The notes: generated by a model not told the origin, from the letters alone. Shown: positions 44,525 to 54,045, numbered from the stretch's first letter. The stretch is DNA of 64,000 nt from Pseudonocardia sp. T1-2H (GCF_038039215.1 NZ_JBBPCL010000001.1:4650001-4714000), one strand, 5' to 3'. Numbers and translations: made by a program.

Positions 44525-46333
44525 TCAGCGGGAGCGGAACTCGCGCAGGTTCCCGGCCAGCAGCATGAGGGCGGTCAGGGTGAGGACCCCGGCGAGCACC
44601 CACTGCGCGTTCCGGACGAGCCCGAAGAAGACCACCGCGACCACCACCGCCGCGAGGACCAGCACCGTCAGCCCGGCCAGGTAGGCGAGCACCCGGCGGC
44701 GCAGCACGGCCTCCACGCCGACGAACAGCGCGAGGAACCCGGCGAACCCGAGCAGCAGGACCGGCGCCGGCCGGGTGAGCACCACGCCGGTCGCGAGGAT
44801 GAGCAACGGCGCGCTGATCGCGGCCCACACCCGCAGCAACCTGGTGCGCCGGTCCTGGGCGACGACGTAGGGCACCGGCTTGTGCCGCAGGTGCGCGTCG
44901 GGCGGGGTGGGCGGGCCGGGGTTGCCGAGGAACTCGCGGTGCGCCGCGCGTTCCTCGGCGAGCCGGGCCCGGTCCGCGGTGGCCGCCGCGAGCTCCCGCT
45001 GCCGTCGCTCCAGCTCGCCGGCCCGTTCACGGCCCAGCGCCCGGGTGTCCTGGCGCGCGTTCAGCGACCGGACCTGTGCGTGCAGGCCGCGCAGCGCATC
45101 GCGTCCGGTCTCGACGTCCCGGTCGATCTCGGCGAGGCGCTCGGTGAGCTCCTCGACCCGCTCGGCGAGCATCGCCCGTTCCTCGCCCTCGGTCGGCGGG
45201 ACCTTCTGCAGCCCGGCCCAGCCGAGGGGATCCGCCCAGGACGACCGGACGGTCCCGTTGCGCTCGTAGCGCGGCCCCGCCGGGGCGCGCTCCCCGCCGA
45301 AGCTGTCCCGGGTGTCCAGGCCCCACAGGCCCCGGAAGTCCCGCACCCATCCGGTGTCGTCGTCGACGAGCACGGGCCGCCACGTCCGCGGATGCCCGGG
45401 TCCGACGATCTGCCCGTCGCCGCGGGCGTAGTCGACGTACGGGATGCCGAACCCACCGGTCGCGGGCTCGGGCGCCCACGGTGCGAGCCGCCGGCGCACC
45501 CGTTCCAGAAGGTGGGTCACCCGGCGCAGCGCGGGAAACTGGACGGACACGACGTAGTCCCCGGGGATGAACGCGCCGGAGTGCGAGCCCGCGCCCGCGA
45601 AGACCACGGGATGATCGCCCTCGCGCCGCAGGTCCGGGTCGTCCCAGCGGCGGCGGAGGTCGTCGCCCGCGTAGTCGTGCGAGGAGAAGGCCACCCAGGC
45701 GGGCCGGTCGGACCCGTCGGGCCCGGGCGCGAGGTAGACCGACACCATCTCCCAGTCCGCCTCGTGGTCGTTGACGCCGTGGAACGTCGTGCGCCAGTCG
45801 TTGCAGGCGTAGAAGTACCAGTACTGCAGGACGGTGTAGCCGCCCTCACGCACCACCCGGCCGTAGTAGGGGCACCGTCCGTCGTCGAGGTGCTCGCGGG
45901 TCGTCCGCTCGGCCGCGGCGACCAGCCCGCCGGGCACCTTGCCGCGCACGAGCAGCGAGATCCGCAGCAGCGCGTCGATCAGCCGGGCGAGGACGCCGAC
46001 CGTCGCGAAGCGGGCGGTGCCGCGCAGCCGCGGGCGCTCCTCCGCGTGCCATCTCCGCAGCTCACGCGCGCGCATCGGCTCCTGCACGAAACGCAGGTGG
46101 AGCGGCCGTTCGCGGTAGCGCCGGCCGGCCTCGCACAGGCCGTCGAGGGTCAGCTCGCCGGCCGGGACCAGCGGTGTGTCGCCGGTGGACCACAGGCTGC
46201 ACTGCGCCACGTAGGGCTCGACGGCGATCGGCAGGAACAGCTCGCCCTCGGTGTGGCGGACGACCGGTTCGTACGCCTGCAGGAGAGCCAGGTCGCTCCG
46301 CTCCCGGCGCGGGGTCTCCGGAGTCGGCGTCAC
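44525..46333 (-). CDS. Vps62/NPP1-like protein with coiled coil and C-terminal membrane segments
   Basis: 602 aa from GTG 46333. The N-terminal ~380 residues contain LQYWYFYACNDWRTTFHG, VNDHEADWEMVSVYLA and FSSHDYAG, with DHPVVFAGAGSHSGAF further on. These recall Vps62-related and necrosis-inducing (NPP1) proteins, whose GHRHDWE motif corresponds to NDHEADWE here. A coiled coil follows at ~400-480 (MLAERVEELTERLAEIDRDV and after). Four hydrophobic segments fill the last ~110 residues. I infer a membrane-anchored protein with a large soluble head, orientation unknown and function unknown. It is followed on the same strand by no close gene and converges on the M13 gene. Confidence 0.6.
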   Translation of the reverse strand: MTPTPETPRRERSDLALLQAYEPVVRHTEGELFLPIAVEPYVAQCSLWSTGDTPLVPAGELTLDGLCEAGRRYRERPLHLRFVQEPMRARELRRWHAEERPRLRGTARFATVGVLARLIDALLRISLLVRGKVPGGLVAAAERTTREHLDDGRCPYYGRVVREGGYTVLQYWYFYACNDWRTTFHGVNDHEADWEMVSVYLAPGPDGSDRPAWVAFSSHDYAGDDLRRRWDDPDLRREGDHPVVFAGAGSHSGAFIPGDYVVSVQFPALRRVTHLLERVRRRLAPWAPEPATGGFGIPYVDYARGDGQIVGPGHPRTWRPVLVDDDTGWVRDFRGLWGLDTRDSFGGERAPAGPRYERNGTVRSSWADPLGWAGLQKVPPTEGEERAMLAERVEELTERLAEIDRDVETGRDALRGLHAQVRSLNARQDTRALGRERAGELERRQRELAAATADRARLAEERAAHREFLGNPGPPTPPDAHLRHKPVPYVVAQDRRTRLLRVWAAISAPLLILATGVVLTRPAPVLLLGFAGFLALFVGVEAVLRRRVLAYLAGLTVLVLAAVVVAVVFFGLVRNAQWVLAGVLTLTALMLLAGNLREFRSR

Positions 46334-46356
46334 ACCCCCGAGAGTAGGCGTCGCCG

Positions 46357-47949
46357 CTAGAAGACAGGGCCCACGTCCTGTGTGACCACGGCGTCCATGT
46401 TGCGTTCGGCCAGTGCGGCGATCGTCAGTGACGGATTGCAGGCGCCGGTGGAGCCGGGGATCAGGGCCCCGTCGGTGACGTAGAGGCCGCGCTGGCCGAG
46501 CACCCGGCCGTAGGGGTCGCAGACGTCGCCGATGGTCGCCCCGCCCAGCGGGTGGTAGGTCGTGGTGTCGAACGCGGTCGTGTCCAGCGTCGGGTTCAGC
46601 ACGCCCCCGGTGAGGGTCCCGCCGCCCACGATGCTGCGGATCCGCTCCTGGATCGCGGCGGTGAGCGTCGCGTCGTAGGCCTGGGACCAGTGCAGCACCG
46701 CGTCGTCCTGCACCGGGTCGTAACGGAACTCCCCGCGCGGCTCGACGAGCCCGAACCCGATGACACTGGTGGTACCGAGGTCCACCGGGAACGGCACACC
46801 ACCCTGGATGACCGTCAACGGCGCGGCCGGGTTCGCCCAGTCCTTCACCCCGACGCACGCGGGCCCGCCCTGCAGCGCACCCGGGCTGTCCCCGATCGGC
46901 GTCCAGGAGTAGATGCGGTCCCCGTTGTTGCCCCATCGGGAGCCGACGCCGTCCGGCAGGTCCGGCACGAGTTCCTTCGCCTTCGCCTTGACCAGCAGCC
47001 GGGTGGTGCCCGCGGACCCGGCGCCGAGGAACAGCGCATCGGTGACGATCCGCTTCCGTTCCTGCACGGCCCCGTCGGTGTCGATCCGATCGACGTGCAC
47101 GACCCAGCGCCCGCTGCCGTCCCGCTCGATGTCCCGGACGACGTGCAGGACCGCCAGCTCGACGTGCCCGGTGGCCTCGGCGGCGGCCACGTAGGTGACG
47201 TCGACGGAGCGCTTGCCGCCGTTGTTGGCGCCGTAGATGACGTCTCCGGTGGTGTAGGAGCGCGCGGCCTCGCCGCGCAGCTCCTTGCGGGCGAACTCCC
47301 AGTCGAGCGGCAGCGGGACGCGGAAGCCCTCCAGCCCCGCCGCGGCGACGCGCCCGAGGAACTGCCGCGACGAGCGGTACTCCGGCGCGGCAAGCACGTC
47401 ATCGGGGATCGGAGCGGGCTGCAGCACCGCGGCGACCCGCCGGTAGTAGTCGCGGTCGAACGCGTCGTGGTCCAGGACCGACGGCAGCGACCGGGCGAAG
47501 TTCTCGGCGTTCGGCTGGATTGTCATGCCGTGGTAGACGAGTGATCCGCCGCCGACGCCCGCGCCGCAGAGGATGTCCATGCCCCGGCCGCGGACCCGGT
47601 CGAGCACCCCGGTGTAGGGCTTCCAGAGCCCGGGCGGGGAGCCGGTGAGGACGGGGGTCGCGCTCAGCCAGGCGGCGCGTCGGTCCGGGGTGAACATCCG
47701 CGGGAACGTGTCCGCGTTCGGGCCGGTCGGCCAGCGGATGCCGCGTTCGAGCAGCAGCGTCGGGACACCGGCCCGGCCGAGCCGGAGCGCGGTGATCGCG
47801 CCACCGAAACCCGTCCCGACGACGACGGCCCGACGGCGGTCCTCGACGACCGCGGGCGCGGCGACCGCCCGGCCCGCGGCGCCGACACCGAGCGCCGCGG
47901 CGCCGGCGAGACCGCCGAGGAACGTTCGCCTCTTCATGATCCGACCCAT
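46357..47949 (-). CDS. GMC-type FAD oxidoreductase, cholesterol-oxidase-like, Tat-exported
   Basis: 530 aa from ATG 47949; a second ATG four codons on is equally possible. The twin-arginine signal MKRRTFLGGLAGAAALG precedes a hydrophobic stretch ending AVAAPA. The FAD motif is VVVGTGFGGAITALRLG. GAGVGGGSLVYHGMTIQPN and the C-terminal STGACNPSLTIAALAERNM match class I cholesterol oxidases (BCO1), including the Asn of the PLGGA-to-NPS region. Such enzymes oxidise the 3-beta-hydroxyl of sterols to 4-en-3-one with release of hydrogen peroxide, outside the cell. A sterol substrate is likely but other alcohols are possible. The TetR gene is 30 bp upstream on the same strand. Confidence 0.87.
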   Translation of the reverse strand: MGRIMKRRTFLGGLAGAAALGVGAAGRAVAAPAVVEDRRRAVVVGTGFGGAITALRLGRAGVPTLLLERGIRWPTGPNADTFPRMFTPDRRAAWLSATPVLTGSPPGLWKPYTGVLDRVRGRGMDILCGAGVGGGSLVYHGMTIQPNAENFARSLPSVLDHDAFDRDYYRRVAAVLQPAPIPDDVLAAPEYRSSRQFLGRVAAAGLEGFRVPLPLDWEFARKELRGEAARSYTTGDVIYGANNGGKRSVDVTYVAAAEATGHVELAVLHVVRDIERDGSGRWVVHVDRIDTDGAVQERKRIVTDALFLGAGSAGTTRLLVKAKAKELVPDLPDGVGSRWGNNGDRIYSWTPIGDSPGALQGGPACVGVKDWANPAAPLTVIQGGVPFPVDLGTTSVIGFGLVEPRGEFRYDPVQDDAVLHWSQAYDATLTAAIQERIRSIVGGGTLTGGVLNPTLDTTAFDTTTYHPLGGATIGDVCDPYGRVLGQRGLYVTDGALIPGSTGACNPSLTIAALAERNMDAVVTQDVGPVF

Positions 47950-47979
47950 GTGACGATCTTTACACAATGCGTCAGACTG

Positions 47980-48540
47980 TCAGCGGCCGGCCCGCGGCGC
48001 CAGCGCCGGGACGAGTCTGCGGTGCAGGTAGGCGCGCAACCGCTCGTCGGAGGCGGACAGGTCGCTCTCGAACATCGCGAGCGAGAGCGTCCACCGGATC
48101 AGCGTCTCCGCGATCTCGTCGATCTCCTCGGCCAGCGACGGCTCGTACTCCAGCAGCGGCGTCAGCACCGCCCGCGCCATCGCCATCGCCTCAGGTCCGA
48201 TCGCCTCGTGGCCCAGGCTCGGGGAGCTGCGCTCCGGGAACGCCAACGGTGCGAGGGCGGGGCGGCTGCGGAACTCGGCGCGGACCGCGATGGTCGCCTC
48301 GACCACGAAGTCCGCAGCCGTGCTCGCCCGTCGCGCCTGAGCCGTGACCCGCTCGACCACCTCCCCCGCCTCCTGCCTCAGCGCCTGGGAGACCAGCTGC
48401 TCGCGGGTCCCGAAGTGCGCGTAGACCGAGGGTCGGGACAGCCCCGCCAGCCTGGCGACCGCAGTGATCGTCGTCCCGGCGTAGCCTCCGCGACCGAGAC
48501 ACTCGACAGCCGCCTCGAGAATCCTCTCCCGGGCATCCAC
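47980..48540 (-). CDS. TetR family transcriptional regulator
   Basis: 186 aa from GTG 48540. N-terminal HTH: RERILEAAVECLGRGGYAGT, TITAVARLAGLSRPSVYAHF, GTREQLVSQAL. The helical C-terminal domain is typical in length. It lies 30 bp upstream of the oxidase gene and very probably forms a two-gene operon with it, so it likely controls sterol or alcohol oxidation. A perfect 17-bp palindrome stands 22 bp before its start. Confidence 0.92.
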   Translation of the reverse strand: MDARERILEAAVECLGRGGYAGTTITAVARLAGLSRPSVYAHFGTREQLVSQALRQEAGEVVERVTAQARRASTAADFVVEATIAVRAEFRSRPALAPLAFPERSSPSLGHEAIGPEAMAMARAVLTPLLEYEPSLAEEIDEIAETLIRWTLSLAMFESDLSASDERLRAYLHRRLVPALAPRAGR

Positions 48541-48561
48541 CGGATCAGTATCGCCACCGCG

Positions 48562-48578
48562 CCTGCCGGCCCGGCAGG
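48562..48578. promoter_or_regulatory. Probable TetR operator
   Basis: CCTGCCGGCCCGGCAGG is a perfect palindrome of 8-bp arms around one central base. It lies in the 105-bp space between the TetR gene and the divergent HTH gene, 22 bp before the TetR start. Confidence 0.55.
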
Positions 48579-48645
48579 TACCTCGATCGTCCCCGGCCCT
48601 GCTCACGTCCGCGGCCTGCCCGCCGCCGTGTGCGAGAGTGCGGCT

Positions 48646-49038
48646 GTGGGTGAGGTGTCGCAGGGCGAGGTCTGGACGAGTGCGCAGTGCGCCGAGGCGT
48701 GGGGCGTGAAGCCGACGACGTGGCTCGGCTACGTGTCCCGCGGTCAGGCGCCGAAGCCGCTCCCGGACGTCGACGCGCAGCGTCGCAGGCTCTGGGACGC
48801 CGACGAGGTCCGGGCGTTCCCGCGGCCCGGCGCCGGTCGCTCCCGCGCGGGTTCCACGCCGGAGGCCGAGGCGCTGCTCGGCGAGATGACCGACGTCGCC
48901 ACCCGGATCGACGAGCTGCGCGCCCGCCAACGCGCGCTGCTCACCGCCGGCCGGGAGCAGGGCCTGGAGATCCGGGCCATGGCCCGCGCGCTCGGGATCT
49001 CCCCGCAGACGGCGTACGGCTGGCTCGGCGAACGCTGA
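48646..49038 (+). CDS. Small HTH DNA-binding protein
   Basis: 130 aa from GTG 48646; an in-frame GTG at 48655 is possible. Two DNA-binding-like modules can be seen. The N-terminal one (TSAQCAEAWGVKPTTWLGYV, then DVDAQRRRLWDADEVRAFPR) resembles excisionase/MerR-type winged helices. The C-terminal one (GLEIRAMARALGISPQTAYGWL) is a classical HTH. A helix between them (RIDELRARQRALLTAGREQG) may mediate dimerisation. No phage gene is nearby, so this is more likely a chromosomal regulator than an excisionase. Confidence 0.7.
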   Translation: MGEVSQGEVWTSAQCAEAWGVKPTTWLGYVSRGQAPKPLPDVDAQRRRLWDADEVRAFPRPGAGRSRAGSTPEAEALLGEMTDVATRIDELRARQRALLTAGREQGLEIRAMARALGISPQTAYGWLGER

Positions 49039-49062
49039 CCGGGCTCGGCTCCGCGTTCCGGG

Positions 49063-49620
49063 CTACTCGACGGCGAAGAGCCGCATCTGCAGCGCGAGGG
49101 TGGCGTAGTAGCCGATCACGGTGGCGATCTCGAACAGCTCCGCCTCGGACAGCGCCCCGCGGAGCTCCCCGTAGGTCTCGTCCGGGAGCCGTCCGCCGGC
49201 GAGCAGCAGGTCCGCCGCACGGGCCACCGCGGCCTCCGCCGGATCGTCGAGCGCGGGGACCCCGCCTTCCGCGAGGGTGCGCAGCTCGGCCTCGGTGAAC
49301 CCCGCCCGCGCGGCGATCAGCTCGTGCGACCGCTGCTCGAAGCCGCTCTCCCAGTGCGCGGCGACCTGCAGGATCACCAGCTCCCGGCAGCGGTCGGTGA
49401 GGATCCCCCGGTACCGGACGGCCGTGCCGAGCCGCTGCAGCGCGTCGCCCAGGGCGGGCTGCAGCAGCATCGCGCCGAACGGTCCGCGCAGGGCGCCGTC
49501 GTCGTCGGTGATCGGGAAGAGCTGCGGTCCGGCGGCGCGCGGGCCCCCGGCGATGGCGTCGTACACCGCCCGCTCGTCGGGGTCCAGCTCGTCGGGCCTG
49601 CGGCCCGGGATCCTGCTCAC
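49063..49620 (-). CDS. Carboxymuconolactone decarboxylase / AhpD-like protein
   Basis: 185 aa from GTG 49620. The core FGAMLLQPALGDALQRLGTA, LTDRCRELVILQVAAHWESG and YELAAARA-like segment (RSHELIAARAGFTEAELRTL) match the CMD family. The AhpD CxxC pair is absent: the place is taken by AAHWESGFEQRSH. It is therefore probably not a peroxiredoxin reductase but a member of the CMD branch of uncertain activity. It stands alone, convergent with the small HTH gene. Confidence 0.85.
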   Translation of the reverse strand: MSRIPGRRPDELDPDERAVYDAIAGGPRAAGPQLFPITDDDGALRGPFGAMLLQPALGDALQRLGTAVRYRGILTDRCRELVILQVAAHWESGFEQRSHELIAARAGFTEAELRTLAEGGVPALDDPAEAAVARAADLLLAGGRLPDETYGELRGALSEAELFEIATVIGYYATLALQMRLFAVE

Positions 49621-49671
49621 GTTCGCTCCAGGGGCTCCTCGGTGTCGACGCGGCGAGCCTAAGGTCGCGGG

Positions 49672-50646
49672 GTGCGATACGTGGTGATCGGTGCGGGTGC
49701 CGTCGGCGGCACGATCGGGGTCCGGCTGCACGAGGCCGGCCGGGACGTGGTGCTGGTCGCCCGCGGTGCGCATCTCGCGGCGATCCGGGAGCGCGGCCTG
49801 CGCCTGGACGAGCCGGAGCGCTCCCGGGCCGTGCGGGTTCCGGCGGTCGCGACGGTCACCGAGGTGGGCTGGCGCGAGGGCGACGTCGCCCTGCTCTGCA
49901 CCAAGACCCAGGACACCCCGCCGCTGCTCGACGAGCTGCAGCACGCGGCGCCGGACGTCCCGGTGGTGTGCGTGCAGAACGGCGTGGAGAACGAGCGGCT
50001 CGCGTCCGAGCGCTTCGCGCACGTCCTGGGCGTGTGCGTGATGATGCCGACCGAGCACCTCGAGCCGGGCCGCGTCGTCGCCCACTCCGGCCCGGTCCCC
50101 GGGCGCCTCGACATCGGCGTGTACCCCGAGGGCACGGACGAGCTGAGCGCCGCGGTCGCCGCGGACCTCACCGCCGCCGGGTTCGCCTCCCGCCCGGACG
50201 CCGCGATCATGCGGTGGAAGTGGTGGAAGCTCGTGGTCAACCTGGAGAACGTGCCCGAGGCGGTCTGCGGGCTCGCCGACCCGGACCTCCGCGCCCTGGT
50301 CAAGGCCGCCCGCGCCGAGGGCCGTGCCTGTCTGGACGCGGCCGGCGTCGCGTACGTGTCCACCGAGGAGGCCCGCGAGCGGCGGGTGGCGGGGATGACG
50401 GTCCAGGCCGTCGACGGGCACGAACGGACCGGCGGCTCGACGTGGCAGAGCCTGCAACGCGGCGCCGGCTCGGTCGAGGCGGAGTACATCAACGGGGAGT
50501 TCGTGGCGCTCGGCGAGAAGTACGGCGTCCCCACCCCGCTGAACCGCCTCCTGCTCGAGACCATCACCACGATGGCCGCGGCCGGGGAACGCCCGGGGGC
50601 GCACACGGCGTCGGAGCTGCTGGCCGCCGCGGGGCTGCCCGGCTGA
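49672..50646 (+). CDS. Ketopantoate reductase-like (PanE/ApbA family) protein
   Basis: 324 aa from GTG 49672. The NADP motif is YVVIGAGAVGGTIGVRLHEA, followed by ALLCTKTQDTPPLLDEL and VVCVQNGVENERL, as in 2-dehydropantoate 2-reductases. The catalytic Lys is in MRWKWWKLVVNLENVPEA. The C-terminal helical domain ends with EAEYINGEFVALGEKYGVPT, a good PanE match. The actinobacterial chromosome may hold other paralogues and no pantothenate gene is adjacent, so the substrate may be another 2-keto or hydroxy acid. Confidence 0.85.
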   Translation: MRYVVIGAGAVGGTIGVRLHEAGRDVVLVARGAHLAAIRERGLRLDEPERSRAVRVPAVATVTEVGWREGDVALLCTKTQDTPPLLDELQHAAPDVPVVCVQNGVENERLASERFAHVLGVCVMMPTEHLEPGRVVAHSGPVPGRLDIGVYPEGTDELSAAVAADLTAAGFASRPDAAIMRWKWWKLVVNLENVPEAVCGLADPDLRALVKAARAEGRACLDAAGVAYVSTEEARERRVAGMTVQAVDGHERTGGSTWQSLQRGAGSVEAEYINGEFVALGEKYGVPTPLNRLLLETITTMAAAGERPGAHTASELLAAAGLPG

Positions 50647-50650
50647 CCCG

Positions 50651-52132
50651 TCAGGTCCGCGAGCGCTCCTCGACCTCGCCCCGCTCTCGGGCGAGCTCGC
50701 GACGCAGAGCGTCGAGGATCCGTGCCGCGCTGTCCCCTTCGCCGAACAGCCGCTGCACGATGTCCCGCTGCCGCGACCGCAGCGGGTCGGGTTCGCCGCC
50801 GAGGAACTTCTCCGCCAGCCGGCGCACCTCGTCGACGCCCGCCACCGGGTGGACCCCGGCGACGACCTGCTCGCCGACGGCGTTGAACGGCCGATGGCCC
50901 TCGCGCTCGAGGAAGAGGACCGGCTTCTCGAACAACTGGTACTCCACCAGCATCGACAGGCCGTCGGTCACCATCAGGTCCGACGCCGCGAGTGTCGGGC
51001 CGTAGTCCGCCTCCGTCAGCACGGCGGTGTTCGGCAGTTCCCGCCACGTCCGCATCCACCGGTCGAACTGCGCGCGGCTGATCGGGGAGACGTCGGAGTC
51101 CGGCAGCGGCAGCAGCGCCGGATGGGGCATGAACACGAACTCGGTGTCGTCCGACTCCCGGGCCCAGGCGAGCATCTCGTCCGCGACGAGGTGGAAGAGG
51201 CCGAAGTCCGTCCAGCCCTGCGCGATCGTGTGGTGGGCGGACCAGACGACCCGACCCGGCCGGTCGTCGTCGGGCGCCGAGCCGACCGGCCACCGCGGTA
51301 CCGCGGACCGGAGGTGGTCCGCCTTCGGATGCCCGACCACGCGGAACTGGCCCCCGTTGCGGGCGCCGTCCCGGACGGCGGTCTCGAGGACCGCCTCGTT
51401 GGCGCAGAACACCAGCCACGCCGCCCGGTGGTAGGCGCTGTCGACGGCGGTGTTGCGCGTCCTCGCGTCCGGCACGTTCTCGACGATGTTCATCGTCTCG
51501 TACGGGACGAGGCAGGTCCGGGCGAAACCGAGCCGTTCGGTGGCGAGCTCGTCGGGGAGGTCGGCGTCCCACTGCGACTGGCGGAAGATCACGTCGGGCT
51601 CTATGGCCTTGATCAACTGCAGGATGTCGCCGTCGTCGCCGCCCGTGAAGCGCAGATGCGCAACGCCCTCCTCGAGCAGGCCCCGGTGCACGTCCTCCTC
51701 GCCGACGAGGCCGGCGGAGCCCCGGAACCGGTGCGGGATCGACGCGACGATCGGGTCGAAGTCCGCGCTGGCGGCCATCGCGTCCACCACCGCGCGGCAC
51801 GAGCTCCACGAGCCCAGCACGTGGACCAGGAACAGGACCCGGGTACGGCTGCGCCGCAACGCCGTCCGGCGGGCCACGAGATGCACGGAGTCCTGCAGCT
51901 CCGCGGTCCGGGCGCGGGTCGCGTCGACCGTCGCCGCCACCGCGTCGAGGCGGGACCGCAGGTCGTCCACGTCCTCGTGCGCGGCCCGCACCACCGAGCC
52001 GATCGCCGTCAGATGCCGATCGAGCGCTTCGACCTGAGCGGGAAGCTCCAGCGCGCGGTGGATGCGGACACGAGTCCTCCCGACCCTCTCGCGGAGGCGC
52101 CGGGCGCGACGCCCGACGTTCACCGTGGCCAT
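50651..52132 (-). CDS. CDP-glycerol glycerophosphotransferase-like glycosyltransferase with N-terminal coiled coil
   Basis: 493 aa from ATG 52132. A helical N-terminus (RARRLRERVGRTRVRIHRAL, DVDDLRSRLDAVAATVDATR) forms a probable coiled coil. The rest is GT-B-like: RVLFLVHVLGSWSSCRAVVD opens the first domain. FVFMPHPALLPLPDSD and LMVTDGLSMLVEYQLFEKPV, followed by FLEREGHRPFNAVGE, resemble the C-terminal active-site region of CDP-glycerol/polyol-phosphate polymerases and related capsule transferases. It may add polyol- or sugar-phosphate to a surface polymer. It lies apart from the main glycan locus. Confidence 0.7.
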   Translation of the reverse strand: MATVNVGRRARRLRERVGRTRVRIHRALELPAQVEALDRHLTAIGSVVRAAHEDVDDLRSRLDAVAATVDATRARTAELQDSVHLVARRTALRRSRTRVLFLVHVLGSWSSCRAVVDAMAASADFDPIVASIPHRFRGSAGLVGEEDVHRGLLEEGVAHLRFTGGDDGDILQLIKAIEPDVIFRQSQWDADLPDELATERLGFARTCLVPYETMNIVENVPDARTRNTAVDSAYHRAAWLVFCANEAVLETAVRDGARNGGQFRVVGHPKADHLRSAVPRWPVGSAPDDDRPGRVVWSAHHTIAQGWTDFGLFHLVADEMLAWARESDDTEFVFMPHPALLPLPDSDVSPISRAQFDRWMRTWRELPNTAVLTEADYGPTLAASDLMVTDGLSMLVEYQLFEKPVLFLEREGHRPFNAVGEQVVAGVHPVAGVDEVRRLAEKFLGGEPDPLRSRQRDIVQRLFGEGDSAARILDALRRELARERGEVEERSRT

Positions 52133-52306
52133 CCGGTGAACGGGAGGTGGACGGACACCGGACCCCCGCCGACGGGAACGCGAACGCTCATGGCGCCGCA
52201 CGCTAGTTCGATCTCGGCCGCACCGTTGCATCGACGAACGGTTGATCGGTCTCGGGCACTCGTGTGCGGTGAACGGCGCCCTGGGCCCTGCCGGCGGGCC
52301 ACCGAC

Positions 52307-52329
52307 CGGCAGGAAGGCCACTCCTGCCG
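52307..52329 (-). terminator. Hairpin after ilvD
   Basis: Arms CGGCAGGA (52307-52314) and TCCTGCCG (52322-52329) pair perfectly around a 7-nt loop, 10 bp beyond the ilvD stop. The sequence GGCAGGAAGGCCACTC resembles the arm of the hairpin behind the BCCT gene. Confidence 0.65.
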
Positions 52330-52338
52330 AAGGCAGGA

Positions 52339-54027
52339 TCAGCCGCAGACCGCTCCCACACTGGCCGAGCGGACGAGCTTGGCGTACTTCGCCAGCACGC
52401 CGCGGGTGTACCCGTGCTGCTTAGGGGCCCAGCCCTCGCGGCGGGCCTCGAGCTCGGCCGGGTCCACGAGCACGTCGAGCAGGCCCTGGGAGACGTCCAG
52501 GCGGATCCGGTCGCCGTCCTGGACGAACGCGACCGGGCCGCCGTCCACCGCCTCCGGGGCGACGTGGCCGACACACAGCCCGGTCGTCCCGCCGGAGAAC
52601 CGGCCGTCGGTCAGCAGCAGGACGTCCTTGCCCAGGCCTGCGCCCTTGATCGCGCCCGTGATGGCCAGCATCTCGCGCATCCCCGGGCCGCCCTTGGGGC
52701 CCTCGTAGCGGATGACGACGACGTCCCCGGCGGTGATCGTGCCGTCTTCCAGGGCATCCATCGCGAGCCGCTCGCCGTCGAACACGCGGGCCGTGCCCTC
52801 GAAGACGGCCTCGTCGAACCCGGCGGACTTCACGACCGCGCCCTCGGGCGCCAGGGAACCGCGCAGGATGGTGATGCCCCCGGTGGGGTGGATCGGGTCG
52901 GAGAGCGCGCGGATCACGGCGCCGTCCGGGGCGGGCGCGTTCAGCTCGGCCAGGTTCTCGGCCATGGTCCGGCCGGTGACGGTCATGGTGTCGCCGTGCA
53001 TGAGACCGGCGTCCAGCAGCAGCTTCATGACGACCGGGATGCCGCCGATCCGGTCCACGTCGTACATGACGTGCCGGCCGAACGGCTTGAGGTCGCCGAG
53101 GTGCGGGACCTTCGCGCCGACCCGGACGAAGTCCTCCAGCGTCAGCTCCACCTCGGCCTCGTGCGCGATGGCCAGCAGGTGCAGCACCGCGTTCGTCGAG
53201 CCGCCGAGGGCCATGACGACCGCGATCGCGTTCTCGAACGCCTTCTTCGTCATGATGTCGCGCGCCGTGATGCCCAGCCGCAGCAGCTCGACGACGGCCT
53301 CGCCGGAGCGGCGCGCGTACCCGTCGCGGCGGCGGTCGACGGCCGGGGGCGCGGCCGAACCCGGCAGCGACATCCCCAGCGCCTCGGCCGCGCTGGCCAT
53401 CGTGTTGGCGGTGTACATCCCGCCGCACGCGCCCTCGGTCGGGCAGACGGCCCGCTCGATGGAGTCCACGTCCTCGCGGCTCATCAGGCCGCGGGCGCAC
53501 GCCCCGACCGCCTCGAACGCGTCGATCAGCGTGACCTCACGCTCGGTGCCGTCGGACAGCGTGGCCTTGCCCGGCATGATCGAGCCCGCGTAGAGGAACA
53601 CCGACGCGAGATCGAGGCGGGCGGCGGCCATCAGCATCCCGGGCAGCGACTTGTCACAGCCCGCCAGCAGTACGGATCCGTCGAGGCGTTCCGCGCCCAT
53701 CACCGTCTCGACGGAGTCCGCGATCACCTCGCGCGAGACCAGCGAGAAGTGCATGCCCTCGTGACCCATCGAGATCCCGTCGGACACCGAGATCGTCCCG
53801 AACTGCAGCGGGAACCCCTCCGCGGCGTGCACGCCCTCCTTGACCGCGGACGCGAGCCGGTCCAGGGAGAGGTTGCACGGGGTGATCTCGTTCCAGGACG
53901 ACGCCACGCCGATCTGGGGCTTCGCCCAGTCGGAGTCGGAGAGGCCGACCGCCCGGAGCATCCCGCGTGCCGCGGTGGCCTCCAGGCCCTCGGTGACGTC
54001 CTTGCTGCGCGGTTTCAGATCGGCCAC
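52339..54027 (-). CDS. ilvD: Dihydroxy-acid dehydratase
   Basis: 562 aa from ATG 54027, normal length. IlvD dehydrates 2,3-dihydroxy-3-methyl-carboxylates to the 2-keto acids of valine, leucine and isoleucine synthesis, using an Fe-S cluster and Mg. Cluster Cys ligands are visible in [15 protein letters not shown] and [17 protein letters not shown], with a further one in [36 protein letters not shown] near the N-terminus holds the first. [16 protein letters not shown] and [16 protein letters not shown] are family hallmarks. No other ilv or leu gene lies in the window. Confidence 0.96.
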   Translation of the reverse strand: MADLKPRSKDVTEGLEATAARGMLRAVGLSDSDWAKPQIGVASSWNEITPCNLSLDRLASAVKEGVHAAEGFPLQFGTISVSDGISMGHEGMHFSLVSREVIADSVETVMGAERLDGSVLLAGCDKSLPGMLMAAARLDLASVFLYAGSIMPGKATLSDGTEREVTLIDAFEAVGACARGLMSREDVDSIERAVCPTEGACGGMYTANTMASAAEALGMSLPGSAAPPAVDRRRDGYARRSGEAVVELLRLGITARDIMTKKAFENAIAVVMALGGSTNAVLHLLAIAHEAEVELTLEDFVRVGAKVPHLGDLKPFGRHVMYDVDRIGGIPVVMKLLLDAGLMHGDTMTVTGRTMAENLAELNAPAPDGAVIRALSDPIHPTGGITILRGSLAPEGAVVKSAGFDEAVFEGTARVFDGERLAMDALEDGTITAGDVVVIRYEGPKGGPGMREMLAITGAIKGAGLGKDVLLLTDGRFSGGTTGLCVGHVAPEAVDGGPVAFVQDGDRIRLDVSQGLLDVLVDPAELEARREGWAPKQHGYTRGVLAKYAKLVRSASVGAVCG

Positions 54028-54045
54028 TCCGGGACCGTACCGCGA

